A stretch of 64,000 nucleotides of DNA from Lacrimispora saccharolytica (GTDB lineage: Bacteria > Bacillota > Clostridia > Lachnospirales > Lachnospiraceae), in the NCBI GenBank assembly GCA_021531795.1, contig JADYUL010000001.1, positions 310,001 to 374,000 on the forward strand. The letters are read 5' to 3'. Under the pieces are notes generated by a model. It worked only from the letters and a program-made list of their open reading frames with translations, made no database searches and had not been told where the DNA came from. Shown here piece after piece: positions 37,563 through 45,697 of this stretch (its first letter is position 1; each line of letters begins with the position of its first letter). Both the position numbers and the translations under genes were made by a program.

Positions 37563-38015
37563 ATGACTAAGAGGGACAGGCAGGCGCTGCTTATCGATGT
37601 AATAAGCGAGCTTGAGATAGATACACAGGAAGAACTGCAGAGAGTTATGGCCGAAAGAGGCGCTTCGGTCACTCAGGCAACAATATCCAGAGATATCAAT
37701 GAACTTAAGATAAGCAAGGTTCCCACAGGAAATGGTACCGTTAAGTATGCCAAGATTGTGGGAGGTCATGATTCGCATCTGACCGGAAAGTATATAAGAG
37801 TACTCAGGGATGCGTTCATGTCCATGGACAGTGCACAGAATATACTGGTTGTCAGAACCGTATCCGGAATGGCAAGTGCTGTGGCAGCAGCCTTAGATGC
37901 CATGGAGATGAAGGAGGTTGTCGGCTCAATTGCAGGGGATGATACCATAATGATGGCCATCAGGACCACAGCCGAGACCAAGATTGTAATGGATAAGATC
38001 AGAGAGATTATTTGA
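37563..38015 (+). CDS. argR: arginine repressor ArgR
   Basis: 150 residues, the standard length. N-terminal winged helix (QALLIDVISELEIDTQEELQRVMAERGASVTQATISRDINEL) and C-terminal arginine-binding domain (NILVVRTVSGMASAVAAALDAMEM ... GSIAGDDTIMMAIRTT). ATG at 37563, with AGAGGA eight bases upstream, fits family length better than TTG at 37530. argR next to recN is conserved in Firmicutes. Confidence 0.94.
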   Translation: MTKRDRQALLIDVISELEIDTQEELQRVMAERGASVTQATISRDINELKISKVPTGNGTVKYAKIVGGHDSHLTGKYIRVLRDAFMSMDSAQNILVVRTVSGMASAVAAALDAMEMKEVVGSIAGDDTIMMAIRTTAETKIVMDKIREII

Positions 38016-38160
38016 TGTTTATATCTGTTTTATGATATCGGAGGGAATCGGGATTCCAATAATCCAATATCATTATGAGATTTGATCAATGATTGGTAGG
38101 GAGTTGGGGACTCCGTTAGCCAAGCTGTAGTGGATGCCACGGGGACGCAGTGAGGTATAT

Positions 38161-39849
38161 ATGTTAGAAAGTATTACAGTTAAGAATCTTGCTCTGGTGA
38201 AAGAGAGCGAAGTTGAATTGGGAGAGGGTCTCAATATTCTGACCGGTGAAACAGGTGCCGGTAAATCTATTATTCTTGGTTCCGTGAAGCTGGCCTTAGG
38301 CGGCAGAGGAAGCAGGGATATCATTGGGCGTGCAGGAGATTACTGCTTAGTCGAGCTCACATTCAAAACCGGATCAAAGGATGTTAGAACCAAATGTGAG
38401 GAGTTGGATATTCCTCTTTGGGACGATAGAATAGTGATTACCAGAAGAATCAGTGAGAGCCGTTCTGTACTTAAGGTAAATGGTGAGACTGTGTCTGCCA
38501 GAGCCCTTAAGGAGGTAGCAAGTCTTCTTATCAATATCCACGGTCAGCATGATACTGATATACTGCTTGACTCCGACAACTATATGGATATCCTGGATGA
38601 TTACGCCTCTGAAATAATTGCGCCTATCAAGGAAGAATATCGGTCAATATATAAGGAATACAGGGATCTTCTTAAGGAATATGAAGATGCCGGAGCAGAT
38701 AATTCCAACAAGGACAAGGAACTTGATTTTGCGCTCTTTGAGATTAATGAAATTGATGCCGCAAGGCTTGTGACCGGTGAGGATGATGAGCTTGAGGAAC
38801 AGTATAATCTTATGAAGAATGCCAATAGGATTACCGAAGCTCTCAATGCGGCCTATAATATTGCCAATGGAACTGCCACATCCGGTGCGAGTCTTGCCGA
38901 CATTGTCGGAGCCGCATACAAGGAAGTCAGTTCGGTCGAGGATTTGGGCGACGGAATAGATGAAATCGGAGCGGTTTTTACAGAAATAGAAGACAGGATA
39001 GCGGATGTACAGAAGCTGATAAACGAATACGTGGACGGGCTTGACTTCTCGAAGGAGGAGTTTGAGGAGTGCGAGGAGCGGTTGTCAATCTACAATCATC
39101 TGAAGAGCAAGTACGGCGGAAGTGTGGAACGCGTGCTGGCATACAGAGATGAGAGGCAGGCTTACGTTGACAGATTAAATGATTATGATGCATACATGAG
39201 TGGGCTTAAGGCGAAGCTCGATAAGGCTTATGAGGCGGCTTCGGCTAAGGCAGGTAGCCTGAGTAAGGCAAGGCGTGAGGCAGCAGGTGAGCTGACTTTG
39301 GAGTTGACGGAGAATCTAAAAGGACTCAACTTTAACGATATTTCGCTTAAGATTAAGGTGACCTCTGAGGATGGCAAGCTTACGGCGGATGGAATCGACG
39401 AGGTAGGTATTCTCGTGTCTTTCAACGTGGGCGAGCCTATGAGAGACCTAAGCCAGGTAGCCAGCGGCGGTGAACTAAGCAGATTCATGCTGGCGCTCAA
39501 GGCGGTGACTGCGGACAAGGAGAAGATCGAGACGCTGGTATTTGATGAAATCGATACCGGAATCAGCGGCAAGACGGCGTGGAATGTGTCAGAGAAACTC
39601 AGTGTGATCTCACGCGAGCATCAGGTAATTGCGATAACGCATCTGCCTCAGATTGCTGCGATGGCGGACAGACACTACCTGATAGATAAGAGTGTGGTGG
39701 AGGACGCTACGGTTACGGATGTGCATCTAATTGAAGGAGAAGACAGGGTGCATGAACTTGCAAGGATGCTGTCGGGCGGTGAGCTGAACGAGGCGGGTAT
39801 TCTTAACGCCAGACAATTGATAGAAAGTGCCAATAGTAGTAAAATGTAG
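38161..39849 (+). CDS. recN: DNA repair protein RecN
   Basis: 562 residues; SMC-like ATPase acting at double-strand breaks. Walker A GETGAGKSIILG, ABC signature ASGGELSRFMLALKAV, Walker B LVFDEIDTGISG and H-loop ITHLPQIAAMADRHY, with a coiled-coil middle region. ATG at 38161 after TGAGGTATAT is preferred to an in-frame ATG at 38134. The 145-base gap before it contains small hairpins only. Confidence 0.96.
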   Translation: MLESITVKNLALVKESEVELGEGLNILTGETGAGKSIILGSVKLALGGRGSRDIIGRAGDYCLVELTFKTGSKDVRTKCEELDIPLWDDRIVITRRISESRSVLKVNGETVSARALKEVASLLINIHGQHDTDILLDSDNYMDILDDYASEIIAPIKEEYRSIYKEYRDLLKEYEDAGADNSNKDKELDFALFEINEIDAARLVTGEDDELEEQYNLMKNANRITEALNAAYNIANGTATSGASLADIVGAAYKEVSSVEDLGDGIDEIGAVFTEIEDRIADVQKLINEYVDGLDFSKEEFEECEERLSIYNHLKSKYGGSVERVLAYRDERQAYVDRLNDYDAYMSGLKAKLDKAYEAASAKAGSLSKARREAAGELTLELTENLKGLNFNDISLKIKVTSEDGKLTADGIDEVGILVSFNVGEPMRDLSQVASGGELSRFMLALKAVTADKEKIETLVFDEIDTGISGKTAWNVSEKLSVISREHQVIAITHLPQIAAMADRHYLIDKSVVEDATVTDVHLIEGEDRVHELARMLSGGELNEAGILNARQLIESANSSKM

Positions 39850-39917
39850 TCAGTAGTTGACATTAAGAAGTTACACATGCCTGCGTGAGAGCGTGGCAGA
39901 TTAATCGGAGGGTTATA

Positions 39918-41366
39918 ATGAAGAAGATTTTGTTTGTGGCATCAGAGGGTGTACCTTTTATTAAGACCGGTGGACTTGCAGACGTTGTCGGTTCGCTCCC
40001 GAAGTGCATCGATAAGGAGAACTTTGACGTAAGGGTTTTCCTGCCAAAGTATACCTGCATCAGCCAGGAGATGAAGGAGAAGATGCGCTACCGCATGAAC
40101 TTCTACATGGGCTTCAATTGGAAAAATGCTTACGTAGGTATCTTCGAGGCTAACATTGATGGCATAACTTATTATTTCATTGACAACGAGGGCTATTTCT
40201 CAGGAATGAAGCCATATTGCGATAATCCTATATGGGAGATTGAGAAGTATGCATTCTTCTGTAAGGCAGTGCTTTCGGCACTTCCGCTTCTGGATTTCCG
40301 TCCTGATCTTATACATTGTCATGACTGGCAGACAGGACTTATTCCGGTATATCTTCATGAAAGATTTGCCGGTGGTGATTTCTACAGAGGAATCAAGTCT
40401 GTAATGACTATTCATAATATCAAATTCCAGGGCAAGTGGAATGTTAAGGATGTTAAGCAGATAACAGGTCTGTCTGATTACTTCTTTGCTCCGGACAAGC
40501 TTGAGGCATACAAGGATGCCAACCTTCTTAAGGGCGGTCTCGTTTTTGCAGATGCCATTACAACAGTATCTAAGACGTATGCAGAGGAGATTAAGACTCC
40601 GTTCTACGGCGAGGGCTTGGACGGACTGATGAATGCCAGAGCTCATGACCTTAGAGGAATTGTTAACGGTATTGATTATGATGTATTCAATCCGGAGACA
40701 GATAATCTTATCGCTCAGAAGTACAATGCAGTGAACTTCCGTAAGGAGAAGGTAAAGAATAAGCTTAAACTCCAGGAGGAGCTGGGTCTTGATAAGGATC
40801 CAGGTACAATGATGATAGGTATTGTTTCAAGACTTACCGATCAGAAGGGCTTTGACCTCATCGCATATATTATGGACGAGCTTCTCTACAACGATAAGGT
40901 TCAGATAGTAGTTCTTGGAACAGGTGAAGAGAAGTATGAGAATATGTTCCGTCACTTTGACTGGAAGTATGGCAATAAGGTAAGTGCTAATATTTATTAT
41001 TCTGAAGCTCTGTCTCATAAGATATATGCAGCAAGTGATGCATTCTTAATGCCCTCACTTTTTGAGCCTTGTGGTCTGTCACAGCTTATGAGTCTTCGTT
41101 ACGGAACAGTTCCGATTGTACGTGAGACCGGCGGACTGAAGGACACTGTAGAGCCATACAATGAGTATGAGAGTACAGGTACAGGCTTCTCATTCAGTAA
41201 TTACAATGCTCATGAGATGCTTCGCACAATACGATATGCTGAGCGCATCTACTATGATAAGAAGCGCGAGTGGAACAAGATTATCGACCGCGGCATGGCA
41301 GCTGACTTCAGCTGGTACGCTTCAGCTAAGCAGTACGAGGAGATGTATAACTGGCTGATAGGCTAG
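39918..41366 (+). CDS. glgA: glycogen synthase GlgA
   Basis: 482 residues; GT5 enzyme that adds glucose from ADP-glucose to glycogen. Substrate motif KTGGLADVVGSLPK near the N-terminus, HCHDWQTGLIPVYLH, and the GT-B C-terminal loop PSLFEPCGLSQLMSLRYGTVPIVRETGGLKDTV. ATG at 39918 follows CGGAGGGTTATA. No other glg gene is beside it. It is the last core gene before hairpin cluster B. Confidence 0.96.
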   Translation: MKKILFVASEGVPFIKTGGLADVVGSLPKCIDKENFDVRVFLPKYTCISQEMKEKMRYRMNFYMGFNWKNAYVGIFEANIDGITYYFIDNEGYFSGMKPYCDNPIWEIEKYAFFCKAVLSALPLLDFRPDLIHCHDWQTGLIPVYLHERFAGGDFYRGIKSVMTIHNIKFQGKWNVKDVKQITGLSDYFFAPDKLEAYKDANLLKGGLVFADAITTVSKTYAEEIKTPFYGEGLDGLMNARAHDLRGIVNGIDYDVFNPETDNLIAQKYNAVNFRKEKVKNKLKLQEELGLDKDPGTMMIGIVSRLTDQKGFDLIAYIMDELLYNDKVQIVVLGTGEEKYENMFRHFDWKYGNKVSANIYYSEALSHKIYAASDAFLMPSLFEPCGLSQLMSLRYGTVPIVRETGGLKDTVEPYNEYESTGTGFSFSNYNAHEMLRTIRYAERIYYDKKREWNKIIDRGMAADFSWYASAKQYEEMYNWLIG

Positions 41367-41401
41367 GCGCTAATACATTGGGCGGTTGAGTGGTTATTTG
41401 C

Positions 41402-42090
41402 AGTAAATACATCGGGGCGCCCCTAGAATAACAGATTCCGATGTACCCGGTTGGATTGATACCTGCTTGCGCGGGAGTATTCTGCGGGGGAAAGCAAGTA
41501 CATTCGCGGGAAATTAATATGAATACATCGGGATCCGGGATAAATGAGTAATTCCGATGTATGCTGGGTTTTGATACATCGGGATTGCTATGAATTGATG
41601 AATCCCGATGTATTTTTGTATGGCGATCTTTGGCGATACATCGGAATGGTGCTAATTTGGCCCATCCCGATGTATAATTTAGATAGATTTGGACCTACGT
41701 ACATCGGGATGGGCATTGAAATCTTAATCCCGATGTATCGCCTTCTGAAACTAAGGTAATAATACATCGGGGCGCTCCTAATTTAGGTGATTCCGATGTA
41801 TGTGGCAAAAAGTGAGATTTCAGATACATCGGGATGCCCCTAAAATAACAGATTCCGATGTATCCGGCTGGATTGATACCTGCTTGCGCGGGAGTATTCT
41901 GCAGGGGAAAGCAAGTACAATCGCGGGAAATTAATATGAATACATCGGGATCCGGGATAAATGAGTAATTCCGATGTATGCTGAGTTTCGATACATCGGA
42001 GAGAGTATAAATTCTTAATTTCCGATGTATTATTGGGACGAAATTTGCGATACATCGGAATGGTGCTAATTTGGCCCATACCGATGTATT
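41402..42090. repeat. hairpin repeat cluster B
   Basis: Ten palindromes of the TACATCGG family, starting near 41407, 41522, 41573, 41636, 41699, 41761, 41823, 41940, 41991 and 42049. The order and spacers of those at 41573-41800 match the reverse complement of cluster A, including the GATACATCGGGATTGCTATG unit and GGTAATAATACATCGG. GC-rich modules with CGCGGGAAATTAATA at 41508 and 41927 match the tail of A. Stems are better conserved than loops. Short frames here are repeat by-products. Confidence 0.92.
41405..41997 (+). repeat. direct duplication inside cluster B, 417-base offset
   Basis: The stretch 41405-41580 recurs at 41822-41997 with few changes; both contain GGATTGATACCTGCTTGCGC and TCCGGGATAAATGAGTAATT. 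It shows that the cluster grows by segmental duplication. Confidence 0.85.
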
Positions 42091-42095
42091 TTTTT

Positions 42096-42248
42096 ATTGG
42101 ATTATGATTTTGCCTCTGTGGTTGATAATTGTTTCAATAGAAGTCCTGATGCATTAAGACCATTCTTTGATAAGGTTAAGTCATCTATGCCACTTAATAT
42201 GGCTGATGAAATAACGACAGTAAGTGGAGTTGATAATAGACATGTATA
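42096..42248 (+). pseudogene. C-terminal gene remnant
   Basis: An open frame without start reads LDYDFASVVDNCFNRSPD ... MADEITTVSGVDNRHV and ends at a stop at 42246-42248. It looks protein-like but begins abruptly at the edge of cluster B, so it is probably the 3' end of a gene cut by the repeat. I do not recognise the family. Confidence 0.35.
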
Positions 42249-42334
42249 AGGAATTATGTCCTGAGTTAAGAACCTATTGTTTGGAACATTAAGACAATGT
42301 TTTGTTATTGAAAAAGTGTTAAACTATAGGTTTG

Positions 42335-42644
42335 TTTAACTATATTCATTTTATAGTATAATATTGTTATAAGACACGGTTTTTATCGCATTTCACTGTT
42401 GCGGGCTTCTCGTGTTTTATATAAAAGTGGCATATTTTATTTGTCCCGGAGTAAGTGCTACCGTGTAAGTGCATAGATTATAAAAGTGTAAAGTGCCCGT
42501 AGACGTACCCTCTCCAGAATCTGGATGCACCTCCGTATGGTAATTACATGAGCGACAATTTTGGGTGGGCTATTTACAGCAATAGACTTCAGCTGGAATT
42601 GTGTTTTAGGTATGCTGCTACCTGTAACATTATAAAGCAGAGCG
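42335..42644 (+). ncRNA. candidate structured non-coding RNA with its own promoter
   Basis: TTTAAC (42335), 16-base spacer and consensus TATAAT (42357) give a start near 42369. The following 270 bases lack a good open frame but hold many complementary segments: CCAG/CTGG near 42515, CTATT/AATAG at 42570-42585, AGGTA/TACCT at 42607-42622, and an ACAATT (42555)/AATTGT (42596) helix enclosing two hairpins. The size and density suggest a conserved large RNA, for example of the raiA-motif kind, but I cannot confirm a class. Confidence 0.4.
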
Positions 42645-42645
42645 G

Positions 42646-42861
42646 ATGAGAGAAATTGTTCAGCGCCAGAAGTCTGGATTAAGAGTGTCACTACCATTAA
42701 GTGTGAATGATGTTGGGGGCATGCTTGCAGCCCTTAATGCAAGAAAGTTTATGGAGCATCCTGCCTATAAGTGGATTAAGATTTGGATATTTTCGCCTGC
42801 TGTAGAGGGGGATATATCAACGGAGGACCTTGTCGTTAAGTTGGTTTTGAACTGGGTATAG
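42646..42861 (+). CDS. hypothetical small protein
   Basis: 71 residues, with the protein-like stretch GMLAALNARKFMEHPAYKWIKIWIFSPAVEGDIS and hydrophobic end. No recognised domain and only a weak ribosome site (GAGCGG). It starts directly after the structured region and is followed by a terminator, so it may be translated from the same transcript or be a chance frame. Confidence 0.35.
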   Translation: MREIVQRQKSGLRVSLPLSVNDVGGMLAALNARKFMEHPAYKWIKIWIFSPAVEGDISTEDLVVKLVLNWV

Positions 42862-42887
42862 TTACATGAGATACTATACTATGAGAG

Positions 42888-42920
42888 CTATGCAAACTTG
42901 AAAATCTGCATAGTTCTTTT
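42888..42920 (+). terminator. intrinsic terminator
   Basis: Stem CTATGCA / TGCATAG with a 12-base loop and TTCTTTTT tail. It ends the transcript of the RNA candidate and small frame. Confidence 0.7.
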
Positions 42921-42922
42921 TA

Positions 42923-42951
42923 TTGCTTGGAGATATATGATTTGGTATAGT
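42923..42951 (+). promoter_or_regulatory. promoter of the kinase operon
   Basis: TTGCTT (42923), 17-base spacer, TATAGT (42946), start near 42958, 30 bases before the kinase ATG. Confidence 0.6.
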
Positions 42952-42988
42952 AGCTTCATAACAAATTAGTGCGAGAAAGTGGAGAAAT

Positions 42989-44080
42989 ATGGGGTTATTT
43001 GATTTATTAAAAAATAAAATTAGATATCGAGATAGTGAACATGCATATCTTCTAGGATATCCGCACGAATTCTGTCCACGATGTGAAGCAAATATAACAT
43101 TACAAAAAGGGTATAATAATGATCTTCCGTATTGGGTGTGCAAGGGCTGTGGTGAGATGCTGATTAATCCGGAAGTAGAGGGAGATATTGCTTGGATATG
43201 TGATCAGTGTGAGGCTATGCTTAATATTCAGCCAGGATTTAGTGAAGATTGCGGTGAATGGTCTTGTACAGAGTGTGGATTCGTCAACAAGATTGATCAG
43301 AGCGAGATTTATGTATCTGATGATGAATTCAAAGCCGATTTCAATAGCCCATATAAAGGTCTATCCGATGAGGCTGTTTTAGCTCTTTCTCTTTATAGCG
43401 AGGAAGGTTCAATTAATAACCGTGATGATATTCTGCTTGTTAAGAATATGGTCGATGACAAACTCTATGTTAAAAAGATTTTGAGCACATATGATGTTAG
43501 CGTTTATGAATATCTGATGGAACATCCGGTTTCTCATATGCCTAAGATAGTAGGTGCATATGAAGGCGATAATAATCTTATCGTTATCGAAGAATATATA
43601 GAAGGTCAGACGCTGTTAGATATCCTAAGTTCAGGACCAGTTGAAGCCCAAAAGGCAGTTTATATAGCAAGGCGCATCAGTTATGTTGCTATGGAGCTAC
43701 ATAAACTTGATAATCCTATAATTCATAGGGATATTAAGCCTTCAAACATTATTATTGATTCAAAAGGCGAGGCAAATCTTCTTGATATTAATGTTGCGAA
43801 ATGGTTCAAAGAAGGTGAGGTAGAGGATACACAGCTTCTTGGAACCCAGTATTATGCTGCACCAGAGCAGCTTGGATATGGATTTTCGGCATCATCAGAA
43901 AAATCAGATATCTATGCAATTGGGATGATATTAAATGTAATGGTTACCGGTAAGTTTCCAAAGGAAGAAAAGGCGCAGGAACCATTATGGTCTGTAATAG
44001 ATAAGTGCATTAAGCTTAATCCGGAAGAAAGATATACAGATGAGGAGCTTATTAGTGCACTTGATAGTATATTGAGGTAG
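42989..44080 (+). CDS. Ser/Thr protein kinase with N-terminal tandem zinc ribbons
   Basis: 363 residues. Residues 1-110 hold two zinc ribbons (CPRC...CKGC and CDQC...CTEC). Residues about 145-363 are a Hanks-type kinase: ATP Lys in LYVKKIL, catalytic loop IIHRDIKPSNIIID, metal site LLDINVAKWF where DIN replaces DFG, and activation-segment end YYAAPEQLGYG. No membrane segment, so cytosolic, unlike PrkC. Start follows GTGGAGAAAT. The next gene starts two bases after its stop, so they form an operon. The changed DFG may lower or alter activity, but the Asp is kept. Confidence 0.88.
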   Translation: MGLFDLLKNKIRYRDSEHAYLLGYPHEFCPRCEANITLQKGYNNDLPYWVCKGCGEMLINPEVEGDIAWICDQCEAMLNIQPGFSEDCGEWSCTECGFVNKIDQSEIYVSDDEFKADFNSPYKGLSDEAVLALSLYSEEGSINNRDDILLVKNMVDDKLYVKKILSTYDVSVYEYLMEHPVSHMPKIVGAYEGDNNLIVIEEYIEGQTLLDILSSGPVEAQKAVYIARRISYVAMELHKLDNPIIHRDIKPSNIIIDSKGEANLLDINVAKWFKEGEVEDTQLLGTQYYAAPEQLGYGFSASSEKSDIYAIGMILNVMVTGKFPKEEKAQEPLWSVIDKCIKLNPEERYTDEELISALDSILR

Positions 44081-44082
44081 AA

Positions 44083-44535
44083 ATGCAGGAAAAACCAACC
44101 AATGAGCTTGAGGAAATGCTTGGTAATATGAAACCAGGTGATTTATCTGGCTTTTATAAAGAGAATAGTAAATATCTTGCTGATGATAAGAAAGCATTTT
44201 ATTACTACTTCAAGGATGTAATCGAAGCCAAGAATATATTTCTAAAGGATGTATATTCCTTTGCCGGCGTTACGGAATCTTGGGGCGGTAAAATAATATC
44301 AATGGAAAAGCATACCAAGAATAGAGACTTAATTCTTAGATTATGCATCGCAGGACATTTTTCATTAGAGGAAATAAACAGAGCGTTAAAGCTTTATGGA
44401 ATGAATCCTCTATATGCCAAGGATAAGCGTGATGCAAGTATTATTGTGGCAATCAACAACAGAATATATGATTTATTCCAGATTGATGAAATCTTGATAG
44501 GACAAGGATTTTCCAAGCTATCTGCAGATGAATAA
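44083..44535 (+). CDS. kinase-partner protein with HTH-like core
   Basis: 150 residues, all helical in appearance. The core TKNRDLILRLCIAGHFSLEEINRALKLYGMNPLYAKDKRDASIIVAINN matches a pattern I associate with small helix-turn-helix proteins encoded beside Ser/Thr kinases in Firmicutes. It may be a substrate or a DNA-binding output of the kinase; that link rests on position (two-base gap) only. The transcript ends at the terminator 17 bases later. Confidence 0.6.
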   Translation: MQEKPTNELEEMLGNMKPGDLSGFYKENSKYLADDKKAFYYYFKDVIEAKNIFLKDVYSFAGVTESWGGKIISMEKHTKNRDLILRLCIAGHFSLEEINRALKLYGMNPLYAKDKRDASIIVAINNRIYDLFQIDEILIGQGFSKLSADE

Positions 44536-44551
44536 AACGACGAGATTCGCG

Positions 44552-44579
44552 TTCCCACCATTTTGGTGGGAATTTTTTT
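44552..44579 (+). terminator. intrinsic terminator after the kinase pair
   Basis: Stem TTCCCACCA / TGGTGGGAA, 3-base loop, T7 tail. Confidence 0.93.
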
Positions 44580-44621
44580 GTTTGCATAGAAGTATTATTT
44601 AATTACGAATTCAGTAGATGT

Positions 44622-44675
44622 TTACGTGGCGTAATCAAAAAGTAATTTGAAATGAACCAAGTAGGTTAATACGAT
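44622..44675 (+). promoter_or_regulatory. operator-like palindrome and promoter of the XRE operon
   Basis: TTACGTGGCGTAA (44622-44634) is a perfect 5-bp-arm inverted repeat, followed by TTGAAA (44647), 17-base spacer and TACGAT (44670). A palindrome just upstream of the promoter of an XRE-regulator gene suggests self-regulation (inferred). Confidence 0.45.
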
Positions 44676-44703
44676 AAAAGGAGTACGAAAAAATGGGGAA
44701 AGA

Positions 44704-45015
44704 ATGAGTTTAGGACAATTTATAACAAAAAGACGAAAACGCTTACACCTAACTCAGGAGCAGCTTGCAGATAAGATTCATGTATCAAAATCAGCAATTG
44801 CTAAATGGGAAACGGATGGTGGAATACCTGATCGAGATAACTTTTATAGACTGGGTGAAGCATTAGGAGTAAGCGTTAATGACCTTCATCATATTATTGA
44901 AAGCCCAGATTTGGATGAGATTGATCTTGAGGTAAATATTACAGCAGAAGTCATTTCTACATTGGAATCATATGGATATAAGGTTATTCGTCCAGGGGAA
45001 AAGGAGGAAGAGTAA
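44704..45015 (+). CDS. XRE-family transcriptional regulator
   Basis: 103 residues. N-terminal Cro/C1 helix-turn-helix (FITKRRKRLHLTQEQLADKIHVSKSAIAKWETDGGIPDRDNFYRLGEALGVS), then a short tail. A four-codon frame (ATG at 44693) overlaps its start by ATGA. The stop overlaps the next gene start (TAATG), so regulator and zinc-ribbon protein are coupled. Likely local repressor of the island. Confidence 0.85.
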   Translation: MSLGQFITKRRKRLHLTQEQLADKIHVSKSAIAKWETDGGIPDRDNFYRLGEALGVSVNDLHHIIESPDLDEIDLEVNITAEVISTLESYGYKVIRPGEKEEE

Positions 45016-45677
45016 TGTCGGTTCGATTAATTGCAATGAAATGTCCTGCATGTGGAGCAGATATCAATGTTGAAAGTACCAGGGAGTTTTCTTTCTGCAC
45101 ATATTGCGGAACGAAGATCCTGATGAACAACGAAAATGAACATATCTATAGGAGTATTGATGAAGCAAGAATCAAGGAAGCTGAGACAGAGCGAATGATC
45201 TTGATGCGTCAGATGGATATGGAAGAAAAATCAAGTATTTCAAAGAAATATCTTATAGCACTATGGATCATAGGTACGGCTGTTTTAATAATCATGGGAG
45301 TCATTGGCTTTAGTATTGACAATGCTGGATTAGGTATGTGTATGATGCTCGGAATGTGCTTGGGTATGTGGGGCGGTATCGGATTATTTGGAAACAATGA
45401 TAAAAAGAAGAAAAAACGATATGTAGGTCCAGACTCGGCTTCTATTTCTGAAAGTATGGAATGCTATCAGGATAAGAATTTTAATAGTGTAGTTTTACTT
45501 TATAAGGGTGCTGGATTTACAAATGTTACAGCAATACCATTAAATGATTTAACTGTATTTAATCAAAGAAAGAACGGACAGGTAGAGACTGTAACAATAA
45601 ATGGAAGTGATGAATTTGAAGAGGGAGACATATTCCCTAAGAATTCAAATGTATTGATTACATATCACAGTAAATAA
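45015..45677 (+). CDS. zinc-ribbon membrane protein with PASTA-like C-terminal domain
   Basis: 220 residues. N-terminal zinc ribbon CPACGADIN ... CTYCGTKI, a charged helix, two adjacent membrane segments (LIALWIIGTAVLIIMGVIGF; GMCMMLGMCLGMWGGIGLF), a KKKKKR stop and a C-terminal domain (DKNFNSVVLLYKGAGFTNVTAIP ... NSNVLITYHSK) resembling PASTA folds. Two segments plus the positive patch put both ends in the cytosol. Role unknown; zinc ribbon plus membrane anchor recurs in the next gene. Confidence 0.7.
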   Translation: MSVRLIAMKCPACGADINVESTREFSFCTYCGTKILMNNENEHIYRSIDEARIKEAETERMILMRQMDMEEKSSISKKYLIALWIIGTAVLIIMGVIGFSIDNAGLGMCMMLGMCLGMWGGIGLFGNNDKKKKKRYVGPDSASISESMECYQDKNFNSVVLLYKGAGFTNVTAIPLNDLTVFNQRKNGQVETVTINGSDEFEEGDIFPKNSNVLITYHSK

Positions 45678-45697
45678 GAAATTTGGAGGATATTATT

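Noticed and set aside
41544-42079. 71- and 79-codon frames in cluster B
   Set aside because: Same repeat by-product, with the same peptide pattern as cluster A.
41402-42090. Hairpin clusters as CRISPR arrays
   Set aside because: The repeated unit is a palindrome with paired arms and uneven spacing, not a uniform repeat with equal spacers, and it lacks nearby match to the cas9 repeat.
41402-42090. Hairpin clusters as integron attC sites
   Set aside because: No integrase and no gene cassettes lie between the palindromes; spacers are about 20 bases.
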